Source of the DNA: Bacteroidota bacterium
GTDB lineage: Bacteria > Bacteroidota > Bacteroidia > NS11-12g > UBA955
DNA length: 6,140 nt
Direction: 5' to 3'
Assembly (NCBI GenBank): GCA_027488495.1
Contig: JAIYBO010000109.1
Coordinates: 1 to 6,140, forward strand
Of this stretch, positions 1-6,140 are shown piece after piece. Numbering within the stretch: the stretch's first letter is position 1; each line of letters starts with the position of its first letter. The notes beneath the pieces were generated by a model. The model was not told the origin of the DNA. It saw nothing but the letters and a program-made list of their open reading frames with translations, and searched no databases. Made by a program: the position numbers and the translations under genes.

Positions 1-816
1 CCAGATTTGTCGCCCATTGCCATGCAAACAGGTTGTGTACCGTTGACCACCACATGGAACGTAACAGACAACCGCGGCATTCCATCCAATCAAATGGCTT
101 ACCGTTGGGATTTTGGAAATGGAGATACTTCAAACTTGCAAAACCCGTTGAATGTGATTTACCCCACACAGGGCAAGTACAACGTATCTGTTGTGGCCAA
201 CAACACTGCAGGTAACTGTAAAGATACTTCGGTAACCACTGTAGAGGCTTATCCAAACCCAGTGGCTATGTTCTACACAGATCCTACCAATACCACTGTG
301 GCATTGCCTAAATTTAAGATGTACAATCAATCTACTGTAACAGCATCTCCTTTCAATCCTTCATTGAGATATCTGTGGGATTTTGGAGTGCCTACATTGG
401 CTGATGATACTTCTACTGCTAAGAATACCCAATACTCATACGGTAAGGATACCGCTACATATCAAATCACATTGATTGTAACAACTGATAAAGGATGTAA
501 AGACACTGCCTACAAAACAGTTCACATCGGTCCTGATATTATCGTGTTCATTCCAGATGTATTCACACCAGATCAAGCAGGTCCAAACAAGAACAACACT
601 TTCAACGTTTCGGCTTTGAACTTCAAAACCTTCAGCATGTCGATCTACAACCGTTGGGGCGAGAAGTTGTACGAAACCAATGATATATTCAAAGGTTGGG
701 ATGGAAATGCAAATGGTGCAGAATGTATGCAAGGTGTGTATGTTTACCACGTAGAGGTAACATCACTTGAAGACAAAGTATATAAGTACGATGGAACCAT
801 TACTCTATTGAGATAA
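1..816 (+). CDS. PKD-domain secreted protein with T9SS type B C-terminal sorting domain (3' part only)
   Basis: Partial gene: the frame is open from the first base, so the true start lies upstream, and 271 codons are present before TAA at 814-816. Counting from base 1, residues about 3-83 form one PKD domain (WDFGNGD at 36-42, then the Y-x-V-x-V strand at 60-64). Residues about 87-176 form a second (WDFG at 126-129, Y-x-I-x-L at 154-158, GCKDT at 165-169). Residues about 179-271 match the CHU_C/type B T9SS sorting domain: FIPDVFTP (183-190), SIYNRWGEKLYET (214-226), GWDG (232-235), GVYVYHVEV (245-253), and the terminal DGTITLLR. In the family this end domain directs export across the outer membrane by the type IX system. 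Such proteins are often very long adhesins or surface proteins, so the specific role cannot be told from this end. The gene looks more A+T-rich than the right end of the window. Confidence 0.93.
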   Translation, partial: PDLSPIAMQTGCVPLTTTWNVTDNRGIPSNQMAYRWDFGNGDTSNLQNPLNVIYPTQGKYNVSVVANNTAGNCKDTSVTTVEAYPNPVAMFYTDPTNTTVALPKFKMYNQSTVTASPFNPSLRYLWDFGVPTLADDTSTAKNTQYSYGKDTATYQITLIVTTDKGCKDTAYKTVHIGPDIIVFIPDVFTPDQAGPNKNNTFNVSALNFKTFSMSIYNRWGEKLYETNDIFKGWDGNANGAECMQGVYVYHVEVTSLEDKVYKYDGTITLLR

Positions 817-840
817 GAGTTAGCGAGTATACGACAACAC

Positions 841-882
841 ATAAAAAGAAAAGGGCCGATGATTCGGCCCTTTTCTTTTTAT
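841..882. terminator. Bidirectional rho-independent terminator
   Basis: Perfect inverted repeat: 841-859 pairs with 864-882 without a mismatch (19 bp) around a 4-base TGAT loop at 860-863. The core GGGCCGA/TCGGCCC is G+C-rich. The 5' arm begins with an A-rich run and the 3' arm ends in a T-rich run, so the RNA from either strand would be a stable hairpin followed by U. It lies 24 bases past the stop of the plus-strand PKD gene and 143 bases past the end of the minus-strand kinase gene, which suits a shared terminator for convergent units. Confidence 0.92.
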
Positions 883-1002
883 ATCTCATCATGAAATCAA
901 ATCATGGAACCACAAACCTCTTGGGTGAGAACATGGATCGATGATATAGCTATTAAACAAAAGATCTAGTATCCTCAATACATAAGGACCAAACCAAACA
1001 TC
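883..1002. other. Intergenic stretch without recognised content
   Basis: This A+T-rich remainder of the 209-bp convergent gap lies between the strong terminator and the end of rfaE1. I see no convincing small gene, tRNA-like fold, repeat family or promoter pair in it. It most likely serves as the 3' untranslated region of the minus-strand unit. Confidence 0.5.
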
Positions 1003-1029
1003 AAACAGAAAAATTAATCGAAAGATTAA
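1003..1029 (-). terminator. Possible weak terminator overlapping the rfaE1 stop codon
   Basis: On the minus strand TTAATC (1029-1024) and GATTAA (1019-1014) form a perfect 6-bp stem with a 4-base loop, followed by a T-rich tract (1013 downwards, TTTTTCTGTTT with the stem's edge). The stem includes the TAA stop at 1028-1026. It has only one G-C pair, so its stability is low; the strong hairpin at 841-882 is the more credible end for this unit. Confidence 0.25.
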
Positions 1030-2009
1030 GCCAATATGCGAATGGCTTCGGCCAGCAATTGTTCCTTGTTGATAGGCACAACGCCAGTTTTTTCACAAAC
1101 AAGACCACCAGCCAAGTTGCTCAATTCTGCCAAGGTCTTTGCATCGGTCTTGGCGCTCAAACACAATGCCGCCAAACAAACCACGGTATCACCAGCACCG
1201 CTAACATCTGCAATGGTGCGAATGTGGGCAGGGATGTGGTGTGAATCAGTTTTGGTTTTGATCACAACGCCTCTTTCACTCAAAGTCACCAATGTCATGT
1301 CGTTGTTTAAAGTACCCATCAATTGTTCAATGGCATCATTCACAGATTCCCTGTCGCTCATGTCATTTTCCAACTTCAAACCTTCTTTGATTTCTTTCAA
1401 ATTGGGTTTAAACAAAGTCACCTGTTTGTATTCGAGGAAATTTGCCTTTTTGGGGTCAACCACGGTGGGGATTCCCTTTGCCAAGCATTTCTTGATCAGG
1501 GCTTGAATGTTCTTGCTATGAAGAACACCCTTGTTATAATCTTCGAAAATTACCACATCGCAATTCTCTAACTCCTCACTAAAACGTTGCTCCAACAAAA
1601 AGGTATCCACCACATCCAAGTCAGAGGTGATTTCATGGTCTATCCGCAACAACTGATGGTTGTTACCCAGTACGCGGGTTTTGTTTGTGGTTTTGCGCTT
1701 ATCTGAATGAATCAACGCATTGCACGTTAACCCATTTTGTATCATGATATCCCGCAAGTCTTTCCCTTCCTTATCATGTCCTACAACGGTACAAAGTATG
1801 GGGGTTGCACCCATGGCTTTCACATTGAGGGCTACATTCCCAGCGCCGCCAAGTCTTTGATCGAAACCAGTTACATCCACCACTGGCACCGGCGCTTCAG
1901 GCGACACACGTTCCACCTTGCCAATGATGTAACTATCAATCATCACATCACCAACAATGAGTACGCGCTTTTTGGAAAAAGAGCTAAAGAGGGTTTGGAT
2001 CTGGTTCAT
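1026..2009 (-). CDS. rfaE1: D-glycero-beta-D-manno-heptose-7-phosphate kinase (PfkB family, RfaE1/HldE kinase domain)
   Basis: Predicted to use ATP to phosphorylate heptose 7-phosphate at C1, giving heptose 1,7-bisphosphate, a cytoplasmic step towards ADP-heptose for LPS core or other surface glycans. The 327 residues align from memory with the N-terminal half of E. coli HldE: GDVMIDSY (20-27), SPEAPVPVV (36-44), the PfkB GGAGN motif (54-58), RVL-N-QLLR-D (112-124), DYNKGVL (157-163), DPKK (185-188), KPN (201-203) and DVSGAGDT (268-275), with Asp274 as catalytic base. The HldE C-terminal nucleotidyltransferase is absent, so this is a stand-alone kinase. ATG at 2007-2009 begins just ahead of the conserved first strand. 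It follows the aminotransferase gene by 17 bp on the same strand, so co-transcription is likely. No Shine-Dalgarno is seen. A TATTTTTG octamer lies 5 bases before the start (minus strand, 2015-2022). Another PfkB sugar kinase is possible but less likely given the HldE-specific motifs. Confidence 0.88.
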   Translation of the reverse strand: MNQIQTLFSSFSKKRVLIVGDVMIDSYIIGKVERVSPEAPVPVVDVTGFDQRLGGAGNVALNVKAMGATPILCTVVGHDKEGKDLRDIMIQNGLTCNALIHSDKRKTTNKTRVLGNNHQLLRIDHEITSDLDVVDTFLLEQRFSEELENCDVVIFEDYNKGVLHSKNIQALIKKCLAKGIPTVVDPKKANFLEYKQVTLFKPNLKEIKEGLKLENDMSDRESVNDAIEQLMGTLNNDMTLVTLSERGVVIKTKTDSHHIPAHIRTIADVSGAGDTVVCLAALCLSAKTDAKTLAELSNLAGGLVCEKTGVVPINKEQLLAEAIRILA

Positions 2010-2026
2010 TGCTACAAAAATACGCC

Positions 2027-3226
2027 TCAGTCTTTGAGATTTCTAAACGCTTCGGCAATTCTTTCAGCCGCTTTCATCAATTGTTCTTCCGCCGCAGCAT
2101 AACTCAAGCGAATGCAACTCGCATGTCCAAACGCTTCACCAGAAACCGCCGAAACATGTCCTTTATCGAGCAAATACAAACAAAGTTCATCGGCCGTATT
2201 CAATACAATGCCTTCGGGGGTTGTTTTTCCCAGGTAATGACTCACGTCTGGAAAGAGGTAAAAAGCGCCATCGGGCAGGTTGCAAGGCAGATTGGGTATC
2301 AGTGACAGCGCGGCATGAAATGCATTTCTTCGTTTTTCGAAAACATTTTTCATGTGCAGCACGGTATCTTGCGGACCTTCAAAAGCCGTTACGCTGGCCA
2401 TTTGCGCCACCGAGTTTGCCCCGCTGGTCATCAAGCCTTGGATCTTGTCACAGGCAACCACCAATTCTTTCGGTCCGGCCAAATAACCCATACGCCAGCC
2501 TGTCATCGCATATCCTTTCGATAATCCATTGATCACCGCAATGCGCCCGCCCAATTCCGGATATTCAGCCAAGCTACAATGTTTCCCCGCGTAATTGATC
2601 TTCTCGTAAATCTCATCAGACAAAATGAATATGTTGGGGTGTTTCACCAATACGTCTTTCCAAGCTTTCAACTCTGTTTCATTCATTACGCTGCCACTGG
2701 GGTTACAGGGCGAAGAAAACAGCAGCATTTTGGTTTTCGGGGTGATATAAGAGGCCAACTTCTCGGCAGACACTTTGAAATCGTCTTCAACGCTGCTGGG
2801 GATCGATACGGGAATACCGCCCGCATATCGAATCATAGAAGGGTAGCTCACCCAAAAAGGCGCAGGAATCAACACCTCATCCCCCGGATTGATCAACGCA
2901 AGAATGGCATTCAGCAGCGAGTGCTTGGCACCATTGCTCACAATGATGTTTTCCGCCTGAAAATCCAACCCATTCTCTTGTTGCAACTTCTTGGCAATCG
3001 CACCCCTCAATTCAGGCAATCCAGAAACAGGGGGGTAGTGCGTATATCCGTTGGCCATGGCTTGCGTGGCCGCATTGCAAATGTTTTCTGGGGTATCGAA
3101 ATCGGGTTCCCCAATGCTTAAATTGATGACATCAACACCGGTGGCTTTTAACTCGCGAGACCTTTTGGTCATAGCCAAGGTTTGACTCTCTACAATTTCC
3201 GACAATCGATCACTTAATGCTATCAT
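2027..3226 (-). CDS. aspC: Class I PLP-dependent aminotransferase, probable aspartate aminotransferase
   Basis: Fold-type I aminotransferase of 399 residues, the usual size for bacterial subgroup 1 aspartate aminotransferases. These transfer an amino group between aspartate and 2-oxoglutarate in the cytoplasm; some members also act on prephenate. Visible motifs: N-terminal SIGEPDFDTP (37-46), YPPVSGLPELR (64-74), SNGAKHSL (97-104), CNPSG (174-178) with Asn175, SDEIY (203-207) with Asp204 that contacts the pyridine nitrogen, SKGYAMTGWRMGY (236-248) with the PLP Schiff-base Lys237, and RLSYA (373-377) with Arg373 expected to hold the substrate carboxylate. I chose ATG at 3224-3226, giving MIALSDRL, the normal family N-terminus; a TTG 18 bases upstream would add six residues not expected in the family. 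It is the first gene of a probable two-gene minus-strand unit with rfaE1. Substrate specificity within the family is not decided by sequence alone. Confidence 0.9.
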   Translation of the reverse strand: MIALSDRLSEIVESQTLAMTKRSRELKATGVDVINLSIGEPDFDTPENICNAATQAMANGYTHYPPVSGLPELRGAIAKKLQQENGLDFQAENIIVSNGAKHSLLNAILALINPGDEVLIPAPFWVSYPSMIRYAGGIPVSIPSSVEDDFKVSAEKLASYITPKTKMLLFSSPCNPSGSVMNETELKAWKDVLVKHPNIFILSDEIYEKINYAGKHCSLAEYPELGGRIAVINGLSKGYAMTGWRMGYLAGPKELVVACDKIQGLMTSGANSVAQMASVTAFEGPQDTVLHMKNVFEKRRNAFHAALSLIPNLPCNLPDGAFYLFPDVSHYLGKTTPEGIVLNTADELCLYLLDKGHVSAVSGEAFGHASCIRLSYAAAEEQLMKAAERIAEAFRNLKD

Positions 3227-3232
3227 TCTTAA

Positions 3233-3265
3233 CAAAACTACCAATGTTTGGCAAAGGATTTACAA
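3233..3265 (-). promoter_or_regulatory. Candidate Bacteroidota promoter for aspC-rfaE1
   Basis: On the minus strand, TTG (3265-3263, within CTTTG) is followed after 22 bases by TAGTTTTG (3240-3233). This fits the published Bacteroidota vegetative consensus TTG-N17-23-TAnnTTTG. Only six bases separate the -7 element from the ATG, so the transcript would be leaderless or nearly so. The assignment rests on motif match and position only. Confidence 0.5.
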
Positions 3266-3311
3266 AGAATCTTGAATTGTTTATCGACACTCACCCCGAT
3301 TTTGTGAACGA

Positions 3312-3345
3312 TTGTACCATTTACTGATCACTATTGATATTTTTG
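3312..3345 (+). promoter_or_regulatory. Candidate Bacteroidota promoter for the glycosyltransferase gene
   Basis: TTG at 3312-3314 is followed after 23 bases by TATTTTTG at 3338-3345, matching TTG-N17-23-TAnnTTTG at its longest allowed spacing. Four T bases then lead into the GTG start at 3350, so transcription would begin about at the start codon. It lies back to back with the aspC promoter candidate in a 123-bp divergent gap (3227-3349). I see no operator-like inverted repeat in that gap. Confidence 0.45.
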
Positions 3346-3349
3346 TTTT

Positions 3350-4567
3350 GTGAAGATTTTGTTCGTGGCCAATCGCATGCCTTATCCTCCATATCGGGGC
3401 GATAAGTTGAAGATATTCAATCTGGCCCTCGAACTGTCGCAAAAACATGAATTACACCTCATTACCATTGCCGAAAATCAAGAAGACATCGCATCGGTTG
3501 AGTTGCTTTTAAACCCGCCTGCGCATTTTTTGAAAAGCCCTCAACAGCGCTTGTTTCATTCCATTACGTGGGAATATCGACCCAAATGGAAATCGGCCCT
3601 GTCCGCTGCATGGGGTTTGCTCACCCATAGGCCGGTTCAAGTGGCTTTTTTTAGGTCTAAACGATTCGCCAAAAGGTTGGATGACTTGTTGAAACAGCAT
3701 CAGTTCGATGCCATTCACGTGCAACATTTGCGGATGTCGCAATACTTCGAAAATGGGGTTCCGCCCAATGCCATATTGGACTTGCCCGATGCCTTTAGTC
3801 TGTATTGGAAAAGAAGAATGGATGCCGCCCAAACCCCCTTGGATCAATGGTTTAGGAAGTTGGAGTTTCGCAGACTTTTGGCCTATGAAAAAAAGATGTT
3901 GCCGCAATTCAACCTGTCTTTGGTTTGCTCTTCCGAAGATCAAAGTTATTTGCAAGAACAGGGCATCAACAATGTGAAAGTTCTGCCAAATGGCGTGAAC
4001 ATCGCCTCCTTTTCTCCAAAAGGCGCCGAAGCCATTGTTCGAAACAGAATATTGTTCACCGGGAACATGGATTATGCCCCAAATGTGGATGCCGTTCAGT
4101 ATTTCGTGAGCCACATATTGCCACTGGTTGTTGAAAAACATCCCGAAGTGGAATTTATCATAGCTGGGCAAAGACCCGTAAAATCGGTGCTTGATTTGGC
4201 CAGTGACCGAGTGAAAATCACCGGATTTATTGAGGATCTGTCTGAAGAATATGCCAAAGCCCACGTGGTGGTTTCACCGCTGCGCATCGGTGCGGGAACT
4301 CAAAACAAAGTCCTTGAAGCCCTGGCTATGAATCAAGCCGTGGTTTGCTCAAAAGTGGGGTTCGAAGGCCTTGGAATCCCCAACGGACAAGGTATCTTGA
4401 TGGGTGAAGACGCCATCTCTTTCGCCAATGCCGTGATTGCCATTTTGGATTCCGAAGAACTTCGCAACAAAATGGGCTTGATGGGTGGGAATCATGTTCG
4501 ACAAACATTCGCATGGAATGCAATTGCCAATCAATTGCTGAATTATTTTAACAATCAAAAATCATGA
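3350..4567 (+). CDS. GT4-type (GT-B fold) glycosyltransferase
   Basis: A 405-residue cytoplasmic or membrane-associated sugar transferase, expected to move a sugar from a nucleotide donor to a glycan or lipid-linked acceptor; donor and acceptor are unknown. The N-terminus KILFVANRMPYPPYRGDK (2-19) is the first strand and glycine loop of a GT-B fold and resembles the TIGR03087 'PEP-CTERM/EpsH1-associated sugar transferase' type. HVQHLRM lies near 122-128 and DLPDAFSLYWKRR near 144-156. The C-terminal domain opens at about 233 with RILFTGNMDYAPN and carries the donor-binding stretch PLRIGAGTQNKVLEALAM (310-327), with Glu323 the conserved acidic residue. No signal peptide or clear membrane segment is visible. 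The start is GTG at 3350-3352; the next Met (residue 10) would remove the first beta-strand. The TGA stop overlaps the ATG of the next gene in ATGA, indicating translational coupling. The recognised class is firm; the subfamily name is less so. Confidence 0.88.
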   Translation: MKILFVANRMPYPPYRGDKLKIFNLALELSQKHELHLITIAENQEDIASVELLLNPPAHFLKSPQQRLFHSITWEYRPKWKSALSAAWGLLTHRPVQVAFFRSKRFAKRLDDLLKQHQFDAIHVQHLRMSQYFENGVPPNAILDLPDAFSLYWKRRMDAAQTPLDQWFRKLEFRRLLAYEKKMLPQFNLSLVCSSEDQSYLQEQGINNVKVLPNGVNIASFSPKGAEAIVRNRILFTGNMDYAPNVDAVQYFVSHILPLVVEKHPEVEFIIAGQRPVKSVLDLASDRVKITGFIEDLSEEYAKAHVVVSPLRIGAGTQNKVLEALAMNQAVVCSKVGFEGLGIPNGQGILMGEDAISFANAVIAILDSEELRNKMGLMGGNHVRQTFAWNAIANQLLNYFNNQKS

Positions 4568-6140
4568 AACATATCAAATTTTCCTTGGTCTTGTCTACTT
4601 GTTTGGGTGTGATGGGATTGCAAGCGCAAAAAGCGAGCACAAAAGCAAATGCTGCGGGTGCATCCATGAACCCAAGTAAATCTGTGGTTGCAGACTCCTT
4701 GATCAAGCCCATTTTGGGTCAAGTGAATTTCCGAATGATCGGTCCAGCAACCACCAGCGGCAGAATCGTTGACATCGCGGTGAATCCCCTCAACAAAGCC
4801 GAGTATTACATCGCGGCGGCCTACGGCGGCGTTTGGAAAACCACCAACGGCGGAACCACTTACCAACCCATTTTTGATGGCTACGGAACCCAAAGCATTG
4901 GCTGTCTCGCCCTGGATCCCAAAAATCCCAACATCCTGTGGGTGGGCACCGGCGAAAACAACAACCAACGCAGCGTGGGCTACGGAAATGGTATTTACCG
5001 CAGTCTCGATGGCGGAAAGACCTTCGAAAACATGGGCCTGAAACTCTCAGAGCACATCGGCATGATCAAAATCGACCCAAGCAATTCCAACCGCATTTGG
5101 GTGGCTGTTTACGGTCCCGTTTGGAAAGAAGGCGGCGAACGTGGCCTGTACCTCACCGAAGATGGTGGCAAAACCTGGGTGCGCAATTTTCATGTTTCCG
5201 ATAACACCGGTTGCAATGAAATATACCTCGATCCCAACATGCCAGGCACCATGTATGCGGCGTTTCATCAGCGCAGACGACATGAATGGACCTACTTGGG
5301 TGGTGGACCAGAATCGGCCCTTTACAAGAGCACAGACAACGGCAAAACGTGGCGCAAATTGGCTGGCGGACTCCCCAGCGGCGAACTCGGCAGAATTACC
5401 ATTGGCGTATCGGCCCTGAAAGCTGGTTTGGTCTATGCGATGGTGGAGGCCGAGGAGGGAAAAGGGGGCATTTTTGTGAGTTACGATTACGGCGAAAGCT
5501 GGTCTAAGCAGAACCCATTCTTTACGGCCGGTAACTACTACCAAGAACTATTTGTGGATCCCACCAACCCCAACCGCATTTTTGTGATGGATGCCTACAT
5601 GAAGGTGTCAGACGATGGCGGTAAAACCCTCAGAAACGCAGGCGAAGGCAATAAGCACGTAGACAATCACGTGATTTGGATCGATCCAACGCAATCTTCC
5701 CATTGGTTGGTTGGATGCGATGGCGGACTCTATGAAACGTTTGACAATGCCCAGCACTGGAACTACAAAGACAACATATCCATCACCCAGTTTTATCGCG
5801 CATCGGTAGACAACGCATCACCCTTTTACAACATTTACGGCGGTACCCAAGACAACAACACCTTGGGCGGTCCTTCCAAGAACAATTCAGCCAACGGTGT
5901 TAGCAACGACGATTGGTATGTGACCGTGGGTGGCGATGGTTTTAAGTCGCAGATCGACCCCACCAACCCCAACATCGTATACAGTCAATGGCAATACGGC
6001 GGTTTGGTTCGATACGATAAAGTCACCGGTGAAGCCGTGGATATTAAACCCACCATTGGCGTGTATGAAGCGCCTTTGCGTTGGAACTGGGATGCGCCTT
6101 TGATCATTTCTCGCAGCAACCCCAAAGTATTGTATTTTGC
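4564..6140 (+). CDS. Secreted Asp-box/BNR (VPS10/sortilin-like) beta-propeller protein (5' part only)
   Basis: The frame is open from ATG 4564 to the right edge (525 full codons), so the C-terminus is missing. Residues 1-21 look like a Sec signal peptide: KHIK, a hydrophobic core, then LQA before QK. The mature start FRMIGPATTSGRIVDIAV (57-73) is typical of the large Bacteroidota 'VPS10 domain/glycosyl hydrolase-like' family. Asp boxes (S-x-D-x-G-x-x-W, several degenerate) lie at 92-100, 146-154, 197-205, 255-263, 305-313, 348-356 and 391-399. They alternate with blade strands opening DPxNPN-like at 118, 171, 223, 332, 374 and 465. Other family hallmarks are GTGENNNQRSVG (128-139), YGGTQDNNTLGGPS (425-438) and DWYVTVGGDGF (450-460). 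Despite names given to relatives, I see no sialidase Arg-triad/FRIP arrangement, so enzymatic activity is not supported; a binding or scaffold role is equally possible. The lost end may carry a T9SS sorting domain, but that cannot be seen. The ATGA overlap couples it to the glycosyltransferase. Confidence 0.88.
   Translation, partial: MKHIKFSLVLSTCLGVMGLQAQKASTKANAAGASMNPSKSVVADSLIKPILGQVNFRMIGPATTSGRIVDIAVNPLNKAEYYIAAAYGGVWKTTNGGTTYQPIFDGYGTQSIGCLALDPKNPNILWVGTGENNNQRSVGYGNGIYRSLDGGKTFENMGLKLSEHIGMIKIDPSNSNRIWVAVYGPVWKEGGERGLYLTEDGGKTWVRNFHVSDNTGCNEIYLDPNMPGTMYAAFHQRRRHEWTYLGGGPESALYKSTDNGKTWRKLAGGLPSGELGRITIGVSALKAGLVYAMVEAEEGKGGIFVSYDYGESWSKQNPFFTAGNYYQELFVDPTNPNRIFVMDAYMKVSDDGGKTLRNAGEGNKHVDNHVIWIDPTQSSHWLVGCDGGLYETFDNAQHWNYKDNISITQFYRASVDNASPFYNIYGGTQDNNTLGGPSKNNSANGVSNDDWYVTVGGDGFKSQIDPTNPNIVYSQWQYGGLVRYDKVTGEAVDIKPTIGVYEAPLRWNWDAPLIISRSNPKVLYF
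5560..5574 (+). repeat. 15-base direct repeat in propeller gene, copy 1
   Basis: CCCACCAACCCCAAC here is identical to 5959-5973. Both encode P-T-N-P-N in a D-P-T-N-P-N blade-opening motif (residues 332-337 and 465-470). It is the most conserved DNA trace of the internal blade repeats, and in-frame coding constraint explains it sufficiently. Confidence 0.7.
5959..5973 (+). repeat. 15-base direct repeat in propeller gene, copy 2
   Basis: Second exact copy of the 15 bases at 5560-5574, encoding the same P-T-N-P-N turn 133 residues further on in the propeller. It marks the same position of another blade. Confidence 0.7.

Noticed and set aside
7..816. TTG at 7 as the start of the PKD protein
   Set aside because: The frame continues open to base 1, and a PKD domain is already beginning there; the protein plainly extends upstream.
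1036..1506. 156-residue plus-strand open frame over rfaE1
   Set aside because: It is antisense to conserved PfkB motifs and shows no domain of its own.
2579..3121. 180-residue open frame on the plus strand opposite aspC
   Set aside because: It is fully antisense to a clear aminotransferase, and its translation shows no recognisable domain and looks like a frame shadow.
3227..3244. TTG start at 3244 adding six residues to the aminotransferase
   Set aside because: ATG at 3226 gives the usual family N-terminus, and the candidate -7 promoter element lies within the extension.
3509..4264. 251-residue open frame on the minus strand opposite the glycosyltransferase
   Set aside because: Its length is notable but the translation is low in recognisable motifs, and the opposing strand encodes a well-supported enzyme.
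5047..5544. 165-residue open frame on the minus strand opposite the propeller gene
   Set aside because: The plus-strand frame has repeated Asp boxes and continuous coding; the reverse frame has no family features.
5560..5973. Short direct repeats as a mobile or recombination element
   Set aside because: They are in frame and encode the same blade motif, so protein repeat constraint explains them.
1..6140. CRISPR array, tRNA/rRNA, insertion sequence, phage or defence genes
   Set aside because: I read both strands for regular repeat-spacer units, terminal inverted repeats, transposase or integrase motifs and tRNA-like folds, and saw none.

Overview
The window looks like ordinary chromosomal DNA of a member of the Bacteroidota (Flavobacteriia/Sphingobacteriia/Chitinophagia-like). 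The signs are a secreted PKD-repeat protein ending in a type B type IX secretion (T9SS) sorting domain, a large secreted Asp-box/BNR propeller protein of a kind common in that phylum, TAnnTTTG-type promoter elements, and start codons without a clear Shine-Dalgarno sequence.

Layout: (1) 1-816, plus strand: the C-terminal 271 codons of a PKD-domain surface or secreted protein, open at the left edge. (2) 817-1025: convergent intergenic region with a perfect 19-bp hairpin flanked by A and T runs (841-882), which can terminate transcription in both directions. (3) 1026-3226, minus strand: a probable two-gene unit, a class I aminotransferase of the aspartate aminotransferase type followed after 17 bp by a PfkB kinase closely resembling the heptose-7-phosphate kinase half of HldE/RfaE. 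(4) 3227-3349: divergent promoter region with a TTG/TAnnTTTG pair on each strand. (5) 3350-6140, plus strand: a GTG-started GT4-type glycosyltransferase whose stop overlaps, in ATGA, the start of a secreted Asp-box propeller protein that runs off the right edge. That last frame is open from 4564 to the end of the window and was translated by hand.

Together: RfaE1 and the glycosyltransferase point to envelope polysaccharide or LPS sugar chemistry. The two partial proteins at the edges are exported, one clearly a T9SS cargo and the other with a Sec signal peptide. The aminotransferase is housekeeping metabolism. I see no RNA gene, CRISPR array, insertion sequence, phage gene or defence system. 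The points most worth a second look are the coupling of a cytoplasmic glycosyltransferase to a secreted propeller, the near-leaderless promoter arrangement, and the base-composition contrast between the two edge genes.
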